This document shows, piece after piece, positions 1-9,061 of a stretch of DNA of 64,000 nt (the first letter of the stretch is position 1; each line of letters begins with the position of its first letter). Position numbers and translations under genes: made by a program. Origin of the DNA: Marinobacter sp. HL-58 (GTDB lineage Bacteria; Pseudomonadota; Gammaproteobacteria; Pseudomonadales; Oleiphilaceae); the NCBI RefSeq assembly GCF_001314605.1, contig NZ_LIHP01000016.1:434001-498000 (forward strand). The letters run 5' to 3'. The notes below the pieces were generated by a model. The model was not told the DNA's origin. It did not search any database and saw only the letters and a program-made list of their open reading frames with translations.

Positions 1-113
1 GTGACCTGACGATGGATGACCTGGTCAGCGCCGCGGACACGGCCCTTTACAGGGTCAAGGCTAGCGGCAGAAACAGTATCGCCTGTGAGCCGGTCGGCAC
101 AACGGTGCGCTAA
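1..113 (+). CDS. GGDEF-domain protein, C-terminal fragment
   Basis: The reading frame is open from the window edge and ends at TAA 111-113. The last 36 residues include 'AADTALYRVKASGRN', the typical end of a GGDEF (diguanylate cyclase) domain, where the final helix and the 'GRN' turn follow the active site. The catalytic GGDEF motif and any sensor domain lie outside the window, so cyclase activity cannot be judged. The gene converges on yjbQ with about 10 bases between the stops. Confidence 0.8.
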   Translation, partial: DLTMDDLVSAADTALYRVKASGRNSIACEPVGTTVR

Positions 114-123
114 CAGCAGCGCT

Positions 124-549
124 TTACCATCGCCCCTGCAACGTAGCCACGATCCTTCGGCCGCCGGCATTGTCCCGGTGTTCACAGAGGTAGATACCCT
201 GCCAGGTACCCAACGCCAGGTGGCCATCGCTCACAGGGATCGTCAGGGAAGGGCCTACAAGAACACTCTTTATATGGGCGGGCATGTCATCCGGCCCTTC
301 GGTGATGTGCTCATAGTAGGGTGCATTCTCCGGAACCATCACATTGAAATGCCGCTCCAGGTCTCCGCGCACGTCCGGGTCGGCATTTTCGTTGATGGCC
401 AGCGACGCGGACGTATGCTGGATGAACAGATGCAGGAGCCCCACCTGGCAATTCTGAAGATCAGGCGCCCGGGCGAGGATTTCATTGGTCACCAGGTGAA
501 AGCCCCGCGGCAGGGGCGCGAGCTCGATAAAAGTCTGATCCCAGATCAT
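124..549 (-). CDS. yjbQ: YjbQ family protein (UPF0047)
   Basis: This 141-residue protein matches the YjbQ/UPF0047 family over its full usual length. Visible family motifs are HTSASL (about residue 45), NENADPDVR, EGPDDMPAHIKS and GTWQGIYLCEHR near the end; the conserved His and Glu residues form the presumed active centre. Family members show weak thiamine-phosphate synthase activity, but the physiological role is unsettled. I start it at ATG 549 because GGAGG sits six bases upstream; a GTG codon just before is too close to that site. It is the last gene of a minus-strand run, 14 bases behind the aspartoacylase-like gene, so it is probably cotranscribed with rimK. Confidence 0.9.
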   Translation of the reverse strand: MIWDQTFIELAPLPRGFHLVTNEILARAPDLQNCQVGLLHLFIQHTSASLAINENADPDVRGDLERHFNVMVPENAPYYEHITEGPDDMPAHIKSVLVGPSLTIPVSDGHLALGTWQGIYLCEHRDNAGGRRIVATLQGRW

Positions 550-563
550 CACGCACCTCCCGA

Positions 564-1631
564 TTATTTCTGGCGGTCATCCCAAGGGTGAACGGGGACA
601 ACATCGTCGCCCACATCCCCTTCGTAGCTGCTGCGGAAGTAATCCATGGCTTTCTCCGCCTCGCTGAGTTCGTCGAACCGGGCAATGTGATAGATCGCCT
701 CACCCTCATTGACCAGCGGCAGGTTATTCACGCAGATCACAATACCCGAGCAGGGCGAGAGCACAGCGGTTTCCGACTCGCCGAACGGATCTGCCACCAT
801 GGCCAGCTTCTGGCCCTTGCGTACCTTCTGGCCCAGGCTGGCCACCGGTCGCATGATGCCGTCTGTATCGGTCCGCACCCACTGGGAGTTGGCGGCGGTT
901 TCAGAACGTTTTCTCGGCGCCTTAGGGCCTTTTTTCGCGGGAATCATTTCCAGTTCCCGCATTACCCGGATCACACCTTTCACACCACTGGAAATCACCA
1001 CATCATCAAATCGCAGGGCCTCGCCCCCTTCGAACGTGACCACGGGAATATCCTGGGAGTCGGCGTAGGCGCGCAGGCTGCCTTCCCGAAGGCTGGCGTT
1101 GATAATAATCGGTGCGCCGAAGGCCTCCGCCATGCGGATGGTTTCCGGGTTGGTCAGTTCGGCACGTATCTGCGGCAGGTTGAAGCGGTGTATGGCCCCC
1201 GTGTGCAGGTCAATAATGTGAGTGACATTTTCCATGATCTGGGTACGCAGCAGGTAGGCGATGCGCCCGCCCAGGGAACCGGACTCAGTACCCGGAAAGC
1301 AGCGATTCAGATCCCTGCGGTCCGGCAGGTATCGGGTACGCTGCACAAAACCGAAGATGTTGACAATGGGCACGGCCACCAGGGTGCCCCGCAGATGCCG
1401 CAGAGCCGAGTTGGTCAGCACCCGGCGTACGATCTCCACGCCGTTGATTTCGTCCCCGTGAATGGCACCGCACACCATCAACACGGGGCCGCTGCGGCGG
1501 CCATGGACCACTTCCACCGGAACGTGGAGCGGCGTGTGGGTGTACAGCTTGGCTACGGGTATTTCCACGGTTTGCCGGGTTCCGGCCTTTATCTCGTTGC
1601 CGGCCATGACGAAGGGGGCACGGGCGGCCAT
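564..1631 (-). CDS. Succinylglutamate desuccinylase/aspartoacylase-family zinc hydrolase
   Basis: This 355-residue protein belongs to the AstE/AspA group of M14-like zinc hydrolases. The metal site is visible as 'GAIHGDEINGVE' (His58, Glu61) with a third ligand in 'IIDLHTG' (His143). 'RRDLNRCFPG' (about 105-114) and 'TFEGGEA' (about 199-205, with the likely catalytic Glu) complete the fold. The C-terminal third (about 256-330) looks like a biotinyl/lipoyl-type beta barrel. The gene starts one base after the rimK stop, so it is translationally linked to a ligase that makes glutamate tails. Family enzymes cleave amide bonds of N-acyl amino acids. A substrate related to glutamylated protein is attractive but is only inference. 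Confidence 0.85.
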   Translation of the reverse strand: MAARAPFVMAGNEIKAGTRQTVEIPVAKLYTHTPLHVPVEVVHGRRSGPVLMVCGAIHGDEINGVEIVRRVLTNSALRHLRGTLVAVPIVNIFGFVQRTRYLPDRRDLNRCFPGTESGSLGGRIAYLLRTQIMENVTHIIDLHTGAIHRFNLPQIRAELTNPETIRMAEAFGAPIIINASLREGSLRAYADSQDIPVVTFEGGEALRFDDVVISSGVKGVIRVMRELEMIPAKKGPKAPRKRSETAANSQWVRTDTDGIMRPVASLGQKVRKGQKLAMVADPFGESETAVLSPCSGIVICVNNLPLVNEGEAIYHIARFDELSEAEKAMDYFRSSYEGDVGDDVVPVHPWDDRQK

Positions 1632-1632
1632 C

Positions 1633-2538
1633 TCAGCCTCTCCCCTTGGTGCGGGTTTTCCAGGGTTGCTGGTTCTTTTCCGTCCAGTTCATGATCATGC
1701 CGGCCACATTCTTGCCCGTGGCATTTTCGATGCCTTCCAGACCCGGCGAGGAGTTCACCTCCATCACCAGGGGACCGCGGCTGGAGCGCAGCAAATCCAC
1801 GCCGGCTACGTTCAGGCCCATGGATTTCGCCGCCGTAATCGCCGTACGGCGTTCTTCCGGCGTAATGCGAACGAGCGACGCGGTGCCGCCCCGGTGCAGG
1901 TTGGAGCGGAACTCACCCTCGCCGCCCTGTCGCTTCATGGCTGCAATTACCTTGTCACCAATCACGAAACAGCGGATATCAGCGCCACCGGCTTCCTTGA
2001 TGAATTCCTGCACCAGGATGTCGGCCTTCAGGCCCATAAAGGCCTCGATTACACTTTCCGCCGCCTTGCGGGTTTCCGCCAGTACCACTCCGATACCCTG
2101 GGTACCCTGCAGCAGCTTGATCACCACCGGGGCACCCCCCACCATCTTCAGCAGTTCCGGCACGTTATCCGGCTTGTTGGCAAATCCGGTCACCGGCATG
2201 CCGACACCTTTGCGGGCCAGCAACTGCAATGAACGCAGCTTGTCGCGGGAACGGGTAATGGCGACGGACTCGTTGACCGGAAAAACACCCATCATCTCGA
2301 ACTGGCGCAACACCGCCGTGCCATAAAAAGTAACCGACGCGCCAATCCTGGGGATCACCACGTCAAAATCTTCCAGCACTTCCTCATGGTAATGGATCCG
2401 CGGATCCGCAGAGGTAATGTTCATGGAGCAATGCAGGCAGTCGATAACCTTTACCTCATGGCCCCGGTTAACCCCCTCCTCCACCAGTCGACGTGTTGAG
2501 TAGAGATGACGGTTTCGCGACAGAATCGCAATCTTCAT
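1633..2538 (-). CDS. rimK: RimK, ribosomal protein S6 L-glutamate ligase
   Basis: At 301 residues this matches E. coli RimK (300). It is an ATP-grasp ligase that adds glutamates to the C-terminus of ribosomal protein S6. The N-terminal '[22 protein letters not shown]' region, '[14 protein letters not shown]' (ATP-grasp loop), '[17 protein letters not shown]' and the metal-binding '[17 protein letters not shown]' near the C-terminus are all in place. The start codon overlaps the rimB stop as ATGA, and the next gene follows by one base. The S6 gene in this window (39923-40339) ends in three Glu codons, so the presumed target is present. Confidence 0.95.
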   Translation of the reverse strand: MKIAILSRNRHLYSTRRLVEEGVNRGHEVKVIDCLHCSMNITSADPRIHYHEEVLEDFDVVIPRIGASVTFYGTAVLRQFEMMGVFPVNESVAITRSRDKLRSLQLLARKGVGMPVTGFANKPDNVPELLKMVGGAPVVIKLLQGTQGIGVVLAETRKAAESVIEAFMGLKADILVQEFIKEAGGADIRCFVIGDKVIAAMKRQGGEGEFRSNLHRGGTASLVRITPEERRTAITAAKSMGLNVAGVDLLRSSRGPLVMEVNSSPGLEGIENATGKNVAGMIMNWTEKNQQPWKTRTKGRG

Positions 2539-3032
2539 TTTATCGTCCTTAGGGCCGGCTCACCGGCAAGATAGGAACATTCAGGAAGTACAATGGCACG
2601 TCTGGCCATTGCCGTTCGACCAAGCAGCATACGAAAACGCATGGAGTCACGATTGGTCAGGGTCATTTCAATGGGCCACTCCGTATTACCAATGACCAGG
2701 CGGGTTTCGATAACCAGCCGCAGTTCTTTATGGCCTCCGGAGTCCGACACATTGCGTTCATCCAGTACCAGTGCATCGCATTCCACCACATGATGCAGAT
2801 CGTTCTGCACCGGGTGAACCCAGAAACGGACCCGGCGTTCTCCATTTTCGGTATAGGGCTCCGTCCGGAAGGTATGGAGGCAGGAAGTGCGGGCCCCGGT
2901 ATCCACTTTGGCCTTGATGCGGGAGATATCAAAATCCGGCAAGGCTACCCATTCTCGCCAGCCAAGGGCCAGTTTTCCGCCTGTGTCCGGCACCTGGCCG
3001 GCTGTTCTGGACTCATCCTTTCGGGTCGGCAT
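2535..3032 (-). CDS. rimB: RimB-type retropepsin-like protease (PF05618 family)
   Basis: This 165-residue protein belongs to the family once annotated as 'ATP-dependent zinc protease'. The sequence instead shows an aspartic-protease signature, 'KVDTGARTS' (Asp44-Thr-Gly-Ala), and a later 'MLLGRTAM' that fits the second hydrophobic-Gly element of a retropepsin fold. In Pseudomonas the neighbouring homologue RimB is reported to remove the glutamate tail added by RimK. I chose ATG 3032 because AAGGGAG lies just upstream; a longer reading frame would run further into mscS. The 5' end overlaps the mscS 3' end by 20 bases and the stop overlaps the rimK start. Confidence 0.85.
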   Translation of the reverse strand: MPTRKDESRTAGQVPDTGGKLALGWREWVALPDFDISRIKAKVDTGARTSCLHTFRTEPYTENGERRVRFWVHPVQNDLHHVVECDALVLDERNVSDSGGHKELRLVIETRLVIGNTEWPIEMTLTNRDSMRFRMLLGRTAMARRAIVLPECSYLAGEPALRTIK

Positions 3033-3900
3033 CCGGATCTCCCTTGCTGGTTGTGGTTTCCGGGCGGAGCAGTTGCACCCGGAATGGCTCGGAATGGCTT
3101 CCGGCATAGATACTTGTATGAGGAAAAGGTATTTCAATCCCTTCCTCGTCCAACGCTTTCTTGATAGCGACCATCATCTGACTTCGACCTTCCAGTACCT
3201 GATTGCCCGGCACCCAGAAAGAAAACTGCAGGTCTACCGAGGATGGACCAAATCCGGTCACCAATACAAACGCCCTGGGCTCTTCCAGGCAGGCGCTGTT
3301 CTGCCTGGCCAGATCCAGAAGCAGTTTTTCCACCCGCTCCACATCTTCTGCGTAGGCGATGCCAACCGTCAGGTCCATACGGCGGATGGGAAAGCGCGAG
3401 CGGTTGACGACCCGGGTCTTGATCAGTGTTTCATTGGGAATGCGCACATAGAGGTTGTCCGGCGTGCGCAACTTTACACTCAGCATATCAATAGAGATCA
3501 CTTCACCGACAGTGTTCTCCACCTCAATAAAGTTGCCAATTTCAAAGGGTTTTTCCACCAGCAGGAACAGGCCACTGATCATGTTGGAAGCGGAAGTCTG
3601 GGATGCAAAACCGATGGCAACGGTCAGTATGCCGGCAGCACCCAGCACTACGTCCAGGGAAAAACCGGCCTCCCGCAGTGCGGCGACGAAGAACAGCACC
3701 AGTATAAGGTAGAAAACCAGCCGCCTGATCATGACGGTGTGATGCCTCGAGGCCCGGTCCTCCATAAAACGGGAGACGCCACGGGCAGCAAATGATGCCA
3801 GCAAAACGCCAAGAATCAACAGGAACAGGGTGCTGAACCACTTGCCCCAGGCGATGGCACCAAAAAACTGCATCAGACTGCCTTCAAGTGACTCTATCAA
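3013..3900 (-). CDS. mscS: MscS-family small mechanosensitive channel
   Basis: This 295-residue membrane protein has three predicted membrane helices in roughly the first 90 residues. The pore-lining helix carries '[31 protein letters not shown]', rich in Gly and Ala as in MscS TM3. The beta domain follows ('[18 protein letters not shown]', '[17 protein letters not shown]'). Such channels open under membrane tension and release solutes on hypo-osmotic shock, which suits a marine organism. The start is TTG at 3900, supported by GGAG eight bases upstream; the first ATG is ten codons in. It sits between a DUF432-like gene and rimB. Confidence 0.92.
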   Translation of the reverse strand: MIESLEGSLMQFFGAIAWGKWFSTLFLLILGVLLASFAARGVSRFMEDRASRHHTVMIRRLVFYLILVLFFVAALREAGFSLDVVLGAAGILTVAIGFASQTSASNMISGLFLLVEKPFEIGNFIEVENTVGEVISIDMLSVKLRTPDNLYVRIPNETLIKTRVVNRSRFPIRRMDLTVGIAYAEDVERVEKLLLDLARQNSACLEEPRAFVLVTGFGPSSVDLQFSFWVPGNQVLEGRSQMMVAIKKALDEEGIEIPFPHTSIYAGSHSEPFRVQLLRPETTTSKGDPDADPKG

Positions 3901-3948
3901 GTAACTGACTCCATCCGCTGTGTAGGTGTCGGTGCCTGACGGCTAGCA

Positions 3949-4773
3949 TCAGCCAAAAATTCGATCGTAGGCACGCACCAACCCGCCACGGGCCGATTGC
4001 TCCCGGGCCGGAGCAACCAGCGTACAACGCCCGGCGGCACTGATGAGTTGCTGGTCAATTTTCAGGCGTGCAGAGCTCATGTCGGTCTCACAGGTTACGG
4101 TCACGCCGGGCGTCCAGAGCTGGCCCTTGTCGTTGCGATGCAGTGACAGCAAAGGGGTCGGAAGATTGAATCGTTCCAGCAACAGCGGTTCGTGTCGCTG
4201 ATTGACAATCCGTACCGGCGTTACAGCCCGCCAGGGGCGCTTGGGAACGGCGTCCAACACCAGCCTGGCAAAGGTTGCAGCGGCATAACAGAGCTCGCCC
4301 TCCATGGTGGTCCGGCCCACCCAGGTCAGTGACGGATCCGCCAGCGGCAGTTCCATCAGGTGCATCTTCCGGCTCCCGGCCAGAATCCGCATCCACAGCA
4401 ACGTCCCCACGTATATTGTGCATTCACTGTCGGCCGGGATGGTTAAAGGTTGGAAGGGACGAATCACCGTGGCAAGACTCGACATCGCCGGCAGGTACTC
4501 AATTTCATTACCGTCGTCCGGACGCACGAAACGCTGAACGCTCAGATCGGGATCCGGTGAGGCGCCAATCACCCCTTGCAGCCAGCGCTCCAGATCTTCC
4601 TCTTCAGGCATCCGCTGGTAGCGAATCTGCCATTCCTGCTCCAGCAGCGTTACCCAGACCCGGGTATGGCTGAGCTCATGGTACTGGGTCTGTCCGGGTT
4701 CCAGTGTATAGGGTGTTGCCCATTGGCCGTCCTGCATCGTGCGCTGCGTTTCCAGACTCGTTGTCATCCTCAC
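3949..4773 (-). CDS. DUF432-like protein of unknown function
   Basis: The product is about 274 residues, soluble, without signal peptide or membrane helices. I assign it tentatively to DUF432 from its length, all-beta character and position 48 bases upstream of an mscS gene, a pairing I recall for that family. The central part, 'ECTIYVGTLLWMRI', followed by 'WVGRTTMEGELCYA' and 'PVRIVNQRHEPLLLERFNLP', reads as repeated beta strands. No catalytic motif is visible. The first possible start is GTG 4773 with ATG two codons later (4767); neither has a well-spaced ribosome site. A role linked to the channel is inference from context. Confidence 0.6.
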   Translation of the reverse strand: MRMTTSLETQRTMQDGQWATPYTLEPGQTQYHELSHTRVWVTLLEQEWQIRYQRMPEEEDLERWLQGVIGASPDPDLSVQRFVRPDDGNEIEYLPAMSSLATVIRPFQPLTIPADSECTIYVGTLLWMRILAGSRKMHLMELPLADPSLTWVGRTTMEGELCYAAATFARLVLDAVPKRPWRAVTPVRIVNQRHEPLLLERFNLPTPLLSLHRNDKGQLWTPGVTVTCETDMSSARLKIDQQLISAAGRCTLVAPAREQSARGGLVRAYDRIFG

Positions 4774-4777
4774 CCTT

Positions 4778-4806
4778 TATCCATGGATTCTGGCATTAAC
4801 TATAAT
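4778..4806 (+). promoter_or_regulatory. Likely sigma-70 promoter of the photolyase gene
   Basis: A perfect -10 box TATAAT lies at 4801-4806, 17 bases after a weak -35 (TATCCA, 4778-4783). A ten-base perfect palindrome, ATCCATGGAT (4779-4788), overlaps the -35 and could be an operator. The photolyase start is 68 bases downstream. Confidence 0.45.
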
Positions 4807-4873
4807 CCAATCAGCACGTTCCAGCGAATATCCCGCCGTGCCCGTGAATTCTTCATCCAACACAGGAACCACA

Positions 4874-6274
4874 ATGACTCAGCTCGTCTGGTTCAGAAAT
4901 GATCTTCGTGCCGCCGATAACCCTGCCCTCACGGCCGCCTGCAAAAGCCGGCATCCGCTAAAGGCCTGTTTCATTGTTACGCCGGAACAGTGGCGAGAGC
5001 ACGACTGGTCACCGGCACGGGTCCGTTTCGTGCTCGACCACGCCAATGCCTTGTCGGAAGAACTGTCCGGGCTGGGCATTCCGCTGTCGTTCATCACGGC
5101 ATCGAGGTTCACGGACAGCGTTGAAAAACTGGAGGAGTTCTGCCGGCGCGAGAGTATCCGGCATGTACACTTCAACGAGGAATACGGAGTTAACGAAAGA
5201 CGCAGGGACAAGGCTGTCAAACAGGCGCTGGACGATACCGGCATTGCCGTCAACAAGTACCGGGACCAGACCGTGGCGCCTGTCGGCAGCATCCTGACCC
5301 GGCAGAACGAGCCCTACTCCGTGTTCACGCCCTTCTCGCGACGCTGGCGCAGCTGGATTGACGAGGCCCGCCCGACCCTGTTTCCTGTACCCGAACCGGT
5401 TGGCGATCCGGTGGAACCAGCCCGTTATGACGACTACCCGCCAGGCTTTGACAATCCGCCGCCGGGGCTGGTGGCGATCGGAGAAGACTCTGCCCATCAG
5501 CGCCTGGAGCAGTTCCTGGATAACCGCGTAGGCGACTACAAAAACCTTCGCGACCTGCCATCGGTGGACGGCACCAGCCTGTTGTCGCCCTACCTGGCCA
5601 ACGGCGTGCTGTCCGGCAGGCAGTGCCTGATCGCTGCCCGCCAGCATCAGGGCCTTGGTGGCAACCAGGAAGGCCTGGCCACCTGGACTAACGAAATCGC
5701 CTGGCGGGATTTCTACATCAATATTCTCTACCACTATCCGCGGGTGAGCATGCACCGGGCTTTCAAGCCGGAGACCGAGGCGCTGAAATGGAATACGCCC
5801 GGTGAAAAGTTTGAAGCCTGGAAAGCCGGCAATACCGGCATTCCCATTGTTGATGCAGCCATGCGCCAGCTTAACCAGACCGGCTGGATGCACAACCGCC
5901 TGCGCATGATTACGGCGATGTTCCTGACCAAGAATCTGTTTATTGACTGGCGCCTGGGTGAGGCATATTTCATGTCGAAACTGGTGGACGGATTCCTGGC
6001 CTCAAACAACGGCGGCTGGCAATGGAGTGCGTCCACCGGTACGGATGCGGCACCCTATTTTCGCGTGTTCAACCCAGCCACGCAGAGTGAGCGGTTCGAC
6101 CCTGACGGCGAATTCATCCGCAAATATGTTCCAGAACTGGCAAAACTGGATAACAAGCGAATTCATCAGCCTTGGACCTCTGGTGTCATTCCCGGCAGAT
6201 ACCCGAGACCGATTGTTGACCTTAAGGAAAGCAGAAAAGAAGCGATAGCAAAGTTTCAGGCACTGAAGAACTAG
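4874..6274 (+). CDS. phrB: Deoxyribodipyrimidine photolyase (class I)
   Basis: This 466-residue enzyme repairs UV-induced cyclobutane pyrimidine dimers using blue light. The N-terminal antenna domain begins 'MTQLVWFRNDLRAADNPAL'. The FAD-binding C-terminal domain shows 'TNEIAWRDFYINILYHYP', 'MRQLNQTGWMHNRLRM', 'DWRLGEAYFMSKLVDGFLASNN' and 'YFRVFNPATQSERFDPDG', all diagnostic for class I photolyases and cryptochromes. The CPD-repair set is intact, so repair rather than signalling is likely. ATG 4874 has AGGAA six bases upstream; the longer open frame is not needed. It is a single gene, convergent with moeB, and a structured repeat fills the gap. Confidence 0.95.
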   Translation: MTQLVWFRNDLRAADNPALTAACKSRHPLKACFIVTPEQWREHDWSPARVRFVLDHANALSEELSGLGIPLSFITASRFTDSVEKLEEFCRRESIRHVHFNEEYGVNERRRDKAVKQALDDTGIAVNKYRDQTVAPVGSILTRQNEPYSVFTPFSRRWRSWIDEARPTLFPVPEPVGDPVEPARYDDYPPGFDNPPPGLVAIGEDSAHQRLEQFLDNRVGDYKNLRDLPSVDGTSLLSPYLANGVLSGRQCLIAARQHQGLGGNQEGLATWTNEIAWRDFYINILYHYPRVSMHRAFKPETEALKWNTPGEKFEAWKAGNTGIPIVDAAMRQLNQTGWMHNRLRMITAMFLTKNLFIDWRLGEAYFMSKLVDGFLASNNGGWQWSASTGTDAAPYFRVFNPATQSERFDPDGEFIRKYVPELAKLDNKRIHQPWTSGVIPGRYPRPIVDLKESRKEAIAKFQALKN

Positions 6275-6280
6275 GGGAAT

Positions 6281-6379
6281 CGGCGGGCAGGCTCTGCCAA
6301 AACCGTGCGGAGCCATGGATGGCGGAGCCGAGCGTACAGGGAGGTATTCACAGCGTGTTTTGGCAGAGCCTGCCCGCCG
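6281..6379 (+). repeat. Structured repeat, copy A
   Basis: A perfect 23-base inverted repeat (6281-6303 with 6357-6379) encloses a 53-base core. The core holds two small hairpins: GCC/GGC around loop ATGGAT, then TAC/GTA around loop AGGGAG, followed by GTATTCACAGCGT. The same core, with unrelated but self-complementary outer arms, recurs at 29892-29995 and 30058-30160. It starts six bases after the photolyase stop, between convergent genes. There is no U-tract, so it is not a standard terminator. Confidence 0.85.
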
Positions 6380-6395
6380 GTTCCGACTCCCAAGC

Positions 6396-7145
6396 CTAAC
6401 GGCCTGAGCAGACAGGGCAACCTTGGTCTCTTGAAAGTTTCATTTCCCGCCATTCCATTTGCCACGCATCCAGAATCAAGAGCCGACCAATCAAGGGCTT
6501 GCCGACGCCGGTGACCACTTTAATAGCCTCCATGGCCTGGGAGGCACCGATCATGCCTACCAGCGGCCCGATAACCCCTGCTTCGGAACAGGTGAGGTCC
6601 TCATTACCCTGCTCTGGATATAAACAATGGTAACAAGGGCTCGCTTCGTCACGAACGTCATATACCGATAATTGGCCTTCTCCACGAATAGCCGCACCCG
6701 ACACCAACGGAACGCGGGCTGCAACACAGGCTCGATTTAGGGCGAAGCGGGTGTTGAAGTTGTCGGTGCAGTCAACCACCAGGCTGGCAGATGCAACCTG
6801 ACGCTGGAGTTCGTCTCCTGCGAGGCGCTCGGTCAGAGTTGTTACTGAAACCTCCGGGTTTATCCGCCGTACCCGGTCCGCCAGGCGTTCGGCCTTGGAT
6901 TGGCCAATATCGGACTGTTCAAACGCAATCTGGCGTTGCAGGTTGGCGATCTCCACTTCATCGTCGTCAACCAGGGTGAGATGGCCGATCCCGGCCGCGC
7001 CAAGGTAGAGGGCTACCGGGCAACCCAGGCCGCCGGCGCCTACTACCAGAACCCGGGCGGATTTCAGTCTGGTCTGGCCGGCGATGTCGAACCGGGGCAT
7101 CAGGATCTGGCGGCTGTAGCGCAGCAGTTCTTCATCGTTCAGCAT
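6396..7145 (-). CDS. moeB: Molybdopterin-synthase adenylyltransferase (MoeB/ThiF family)
   Basis: This 249-residue E1-like enzyme adenylates the C-terminus of a small sulfur carrier such as MoaD or ThiS. The nucleotide-binding 'VLVVGAGGLGCPVALYLGAAG' is near residue 32, followed by 'DDDEVEIANLQRQIAF' and 'DCTDNFNTRFALNRAC'. Two CXXC pairs (CYHC and the C-terminal CPVC) form the structural zinc site. The length matches E. coli MoeB (249). ATG 7145 has GGGAG eight bases upstream and overlaps prmC by 14 bases. No molybdopterin or thiamine genes are nearby; this position after prmC is common in gammaproteobacteria. A thiamine role is also possible. Confidence 0.88.
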   Translation of the reverse strand: MLNDEELLRYSRQILMPRFDIAGQTRLKSARVLVVGAGGLGCPVALYLGAAGIGHLTLVDDDEVEIANLQRQIAFEQSDIGQSKAERLADRVRRINPEVSVTTLTERLAGDELQRQVASASLVVDCTDNFNTRFALNRACVAARVPLVSGAAIRGEGQLSVYDVRDEASPCYHCLYPEQGNEDLTCSEAGVIGPLVGMIGASQAMEAIKVVTGVGKPLIGRLLILDAWQMEWREMKLSRDQGCPVCSGR

Positions 7146-7983
7146 GGTGTTTTCTCCCGAGGGTAAAGCGGTCGCGCCGGCCATAGTCCTGGCGTGTTTC
7201 CACACTGGTCAGTCCCGCGCTGGTAAAAAGCGCTCGCACCGCTTCACCCTGATCGTAGCCATGTTCCAGTATCAGCCAGCCGCCGGCGTTGAGCCAGGCC
7301 GGTGCTTCGGCGGTAATGTGGCGGATATCATCAAGGCCGTCGTTACCGGACACCAGGGCTGACGCCGGCTCAAACCGCACATCCCCCTCACCCAGGTGAT
7401 GGTCGTCGCCTGCAATGTACGGGGGGTTGGAAATAATCAGATCAAACGTAGCAGCCGGTAGGCCTGCGAACCAGTTACTCTGCGATATTGTCACCGGCAG
7501 GCCGAGCCGGGCGGCATTTTCGGTTGCCAGTTCCACTGCCGCCTCGATGGCGTCGGATGCGGTGACACGCCAGCCGGGTCGTTCACTGGCCAGGGCCAGG
7601 GCGATGGCGCCGGTGCCTGTACCAAGATCCAGCACATTGGAATGTTCCGGCAGATCCAGAATCAGGGCGGCTTCCACCAGGCACTCGGTATCCGGCCGGG
7701 GGATGAGTGTGGACGGGTTAACTTTCAGTGGGAGTGACCAGAATTCCTGTTCGCCAAGCAGGTGCGCTACCGGATGGCCAGTCCGGCGCAATTCCACAAG
7801 TCTGTAAAAGCGGGCGATGTCAGTAGCGCTTACCTTACGCTCCGGCCAGGCCCGAAAGGCGGTACGGGACCAACCGGTCACAGAACCCAGCAACAGTTCC
7901 GCATCCAGGCGCGGGGTATCGCCTCCGATAACCTCGGCGGCCTCTTTCAGCAGGGATTCACAGGACAGGGTCTGATCAGTCAT
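7132..7983 (-). CDS. prmC: Release factor glutamine methyltransferase PrmC
   Basis: This 283-residue SAM-dependent enzyme methylates the Gln of the GGQ motif in peptide release factors RF1 and RF2. The SAM site '[16 protein letters not shown]' is at about 117-132 and the catalytic 'NPPY' at 186-189. The helical N-terminal domain carries the family pattern 'RLDAELLLG' and 'PRPDTE'. ATG 7983 overlaps the prfA stop by eight bases, so substrate and modifying enzyme are translationally coupled. The longer upstream frame lies inside prfA and is rejected. Confidence 0.95.
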   Translation of the reverse strand: MTDQTLSCESLLKEAAEVIGGDTPRLDAELLLGSVTGWSRTAFRAWPERKVSATDIARFYRLVELRRTGHPVAHLLGEQEFWSLPLKVNPSTLIPRPDTECLVEAALILDLPEHSNVLDLGTGTGAIALALASERPGWRVTASDAIEAAVELATENAARLGLPVTISQSNWFAGLPAATFDLIISNPPYIAGDDHHLGEGDVRFEPASALVSGNDGLDDIRHITAEAPAWLNAGGWLILEHGYDQGEAVRALFTSAGLTSVETRQDYGRRDRFTLGRKHHAER

Positions 7984-9061
7984 CAGCCAGGGAGGCCAGA
8001 AGATCAGCCTGATGTTCCTGCTGCAGGGGGACGATGACAGCGTCCAGGTCACCGGTGATCACTTCATCCAGTTTGTACAGGGTCAGGTTGATGCGGTGGT
8101 CGGTAACCCTTCCCTGGGGGAAGTTGTAGGTGCGGATGCGTTCTGACCGGTCGCCGCTGCCCACCAGGCTTTTACGGGTGGCGGCCATGGTTTTCTGCTG
8201 CCGCTCGATTTCTTCGTTCTGGAGGCGGGAGGCCAGAAAACTCATGGCCTTGGCCCGGTTCTTGTGCTGGGACCGCTCTTCCTGGCACTCCACCACGATA
8301 CCCGTGGGGATATGAGTGATGCGAATAGCGGAATCGGTCTTGTTGACATGCTGGCCGCCGGCGCCGGAGGCGCGGAAGGTGTCCACCCGCAGGTCGGATT
8401 TGTTGATCTCGACTGCCTCGGCTTCGTCCGCTTCCGGCATCACCGCCACTGTGCAGGCCGAGGTATGAATTCGGCCCTGGGACTCGGTTTCCGGCACCCG
8501 TTGAACCCGGTGTGCACCGGATTCGAACTTCAGAGCACCGTATACGGCACTGCCGGCTATGCGGGCGATGATTTCCTTGTACCCGCCATGCTCTCCCTCA
8601 CTCGCGCTGATAACCTCCACCTGCCAGCCCTGACGCTCGGCGTAGCGCATGTACATCCTGAACAGGTCACCGGCAAATATGGCCGCCTCGTCGCCACCGG
8701 TACCGGCGCGAATCTCCAGGAACACGTTCTTGCCGTCGTTGGGGTCCTTCGGCAGCATCAGGCGCTGGAGTTCTTCGTCCAGTTCTTCACTTTTCCGCTC
8801 TGCCAGGGTCAGTTCTTCTTCCGCCATGGCGCGCATGTCTGCGTCACCATCCCGGGCCAGTTCGGCGGCCTCTTTCATATCCTCGCGGGTTTGCTGCCAG
8901 GCCTGGAAGCAATGAACAATGGGTTCGATTTCTGCAAACTCCCGGGAAAGATCCCGGAACCTGTCCTGATTGGCAATCGTCTGCTGATCGCTCAGCAACG
9001 CGCTGACCTCCTCGAAGCGGTCAACAAGCTGCTCAAGGCGGGACTGGATCGATGACTTCAT
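7976..9061 (-). CDS. prfA: Peptide chain release factor 1
   Basis: This 361-residue protein terminates translation at UAA and UAG. The peptidyl-tRNA hydrolysis motif GGQ is at 235-237 ('[12 protein letters not shown]'). The stop-codon recognition tripeptide is PET (190-192, '[12 protein letters not shown]'), of the PxT type that marks RF1 rather than RF2. Length and domain order match E. coli RF1. The start overlaps the hemA stop as ATGA, so it belongs to the hemA-prfA-prmC-moeB operon. Confidence 0.97.
   Translation of the reverse strand: MKSSIQSRLEQLVDRFEEVSALLSDQQTIANQDRFRDLSREFAEIEPIVHCFQAWQQTREDMKEAAELARDGDADMRAMAEEELTLAERKSEELDEELQRLMLPKDPNDGKNVFLEIRAGTGGDEAAIFAGDLFRMYMRYAERQGWQVEVISASEGEHGGYKEIIARIAGSAVYGALKFESGAHRVQRVPETESQGRIHTSACTVAVMPEADEAEAVEINKSDLRVDTFRASGAGGQHVNKTDSAIRITHIPTGIVVECQEERSQHKNRAKAMSFLASRLQNEEIERQQKTMAATRKSLVGSGDRSERIRTYNFPQGRVTDHRINLTLYKLDEVITGDLDAVIVPLQQEHQADLLASLADD

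Noticed and set aside
588-1694. A 368-residue plus-strand frame over the aspartoacylase-like gene
   Set aside because: The minus-strand protein has intact zinc motifs and fits the operon; the plus frame has no recognisable features.
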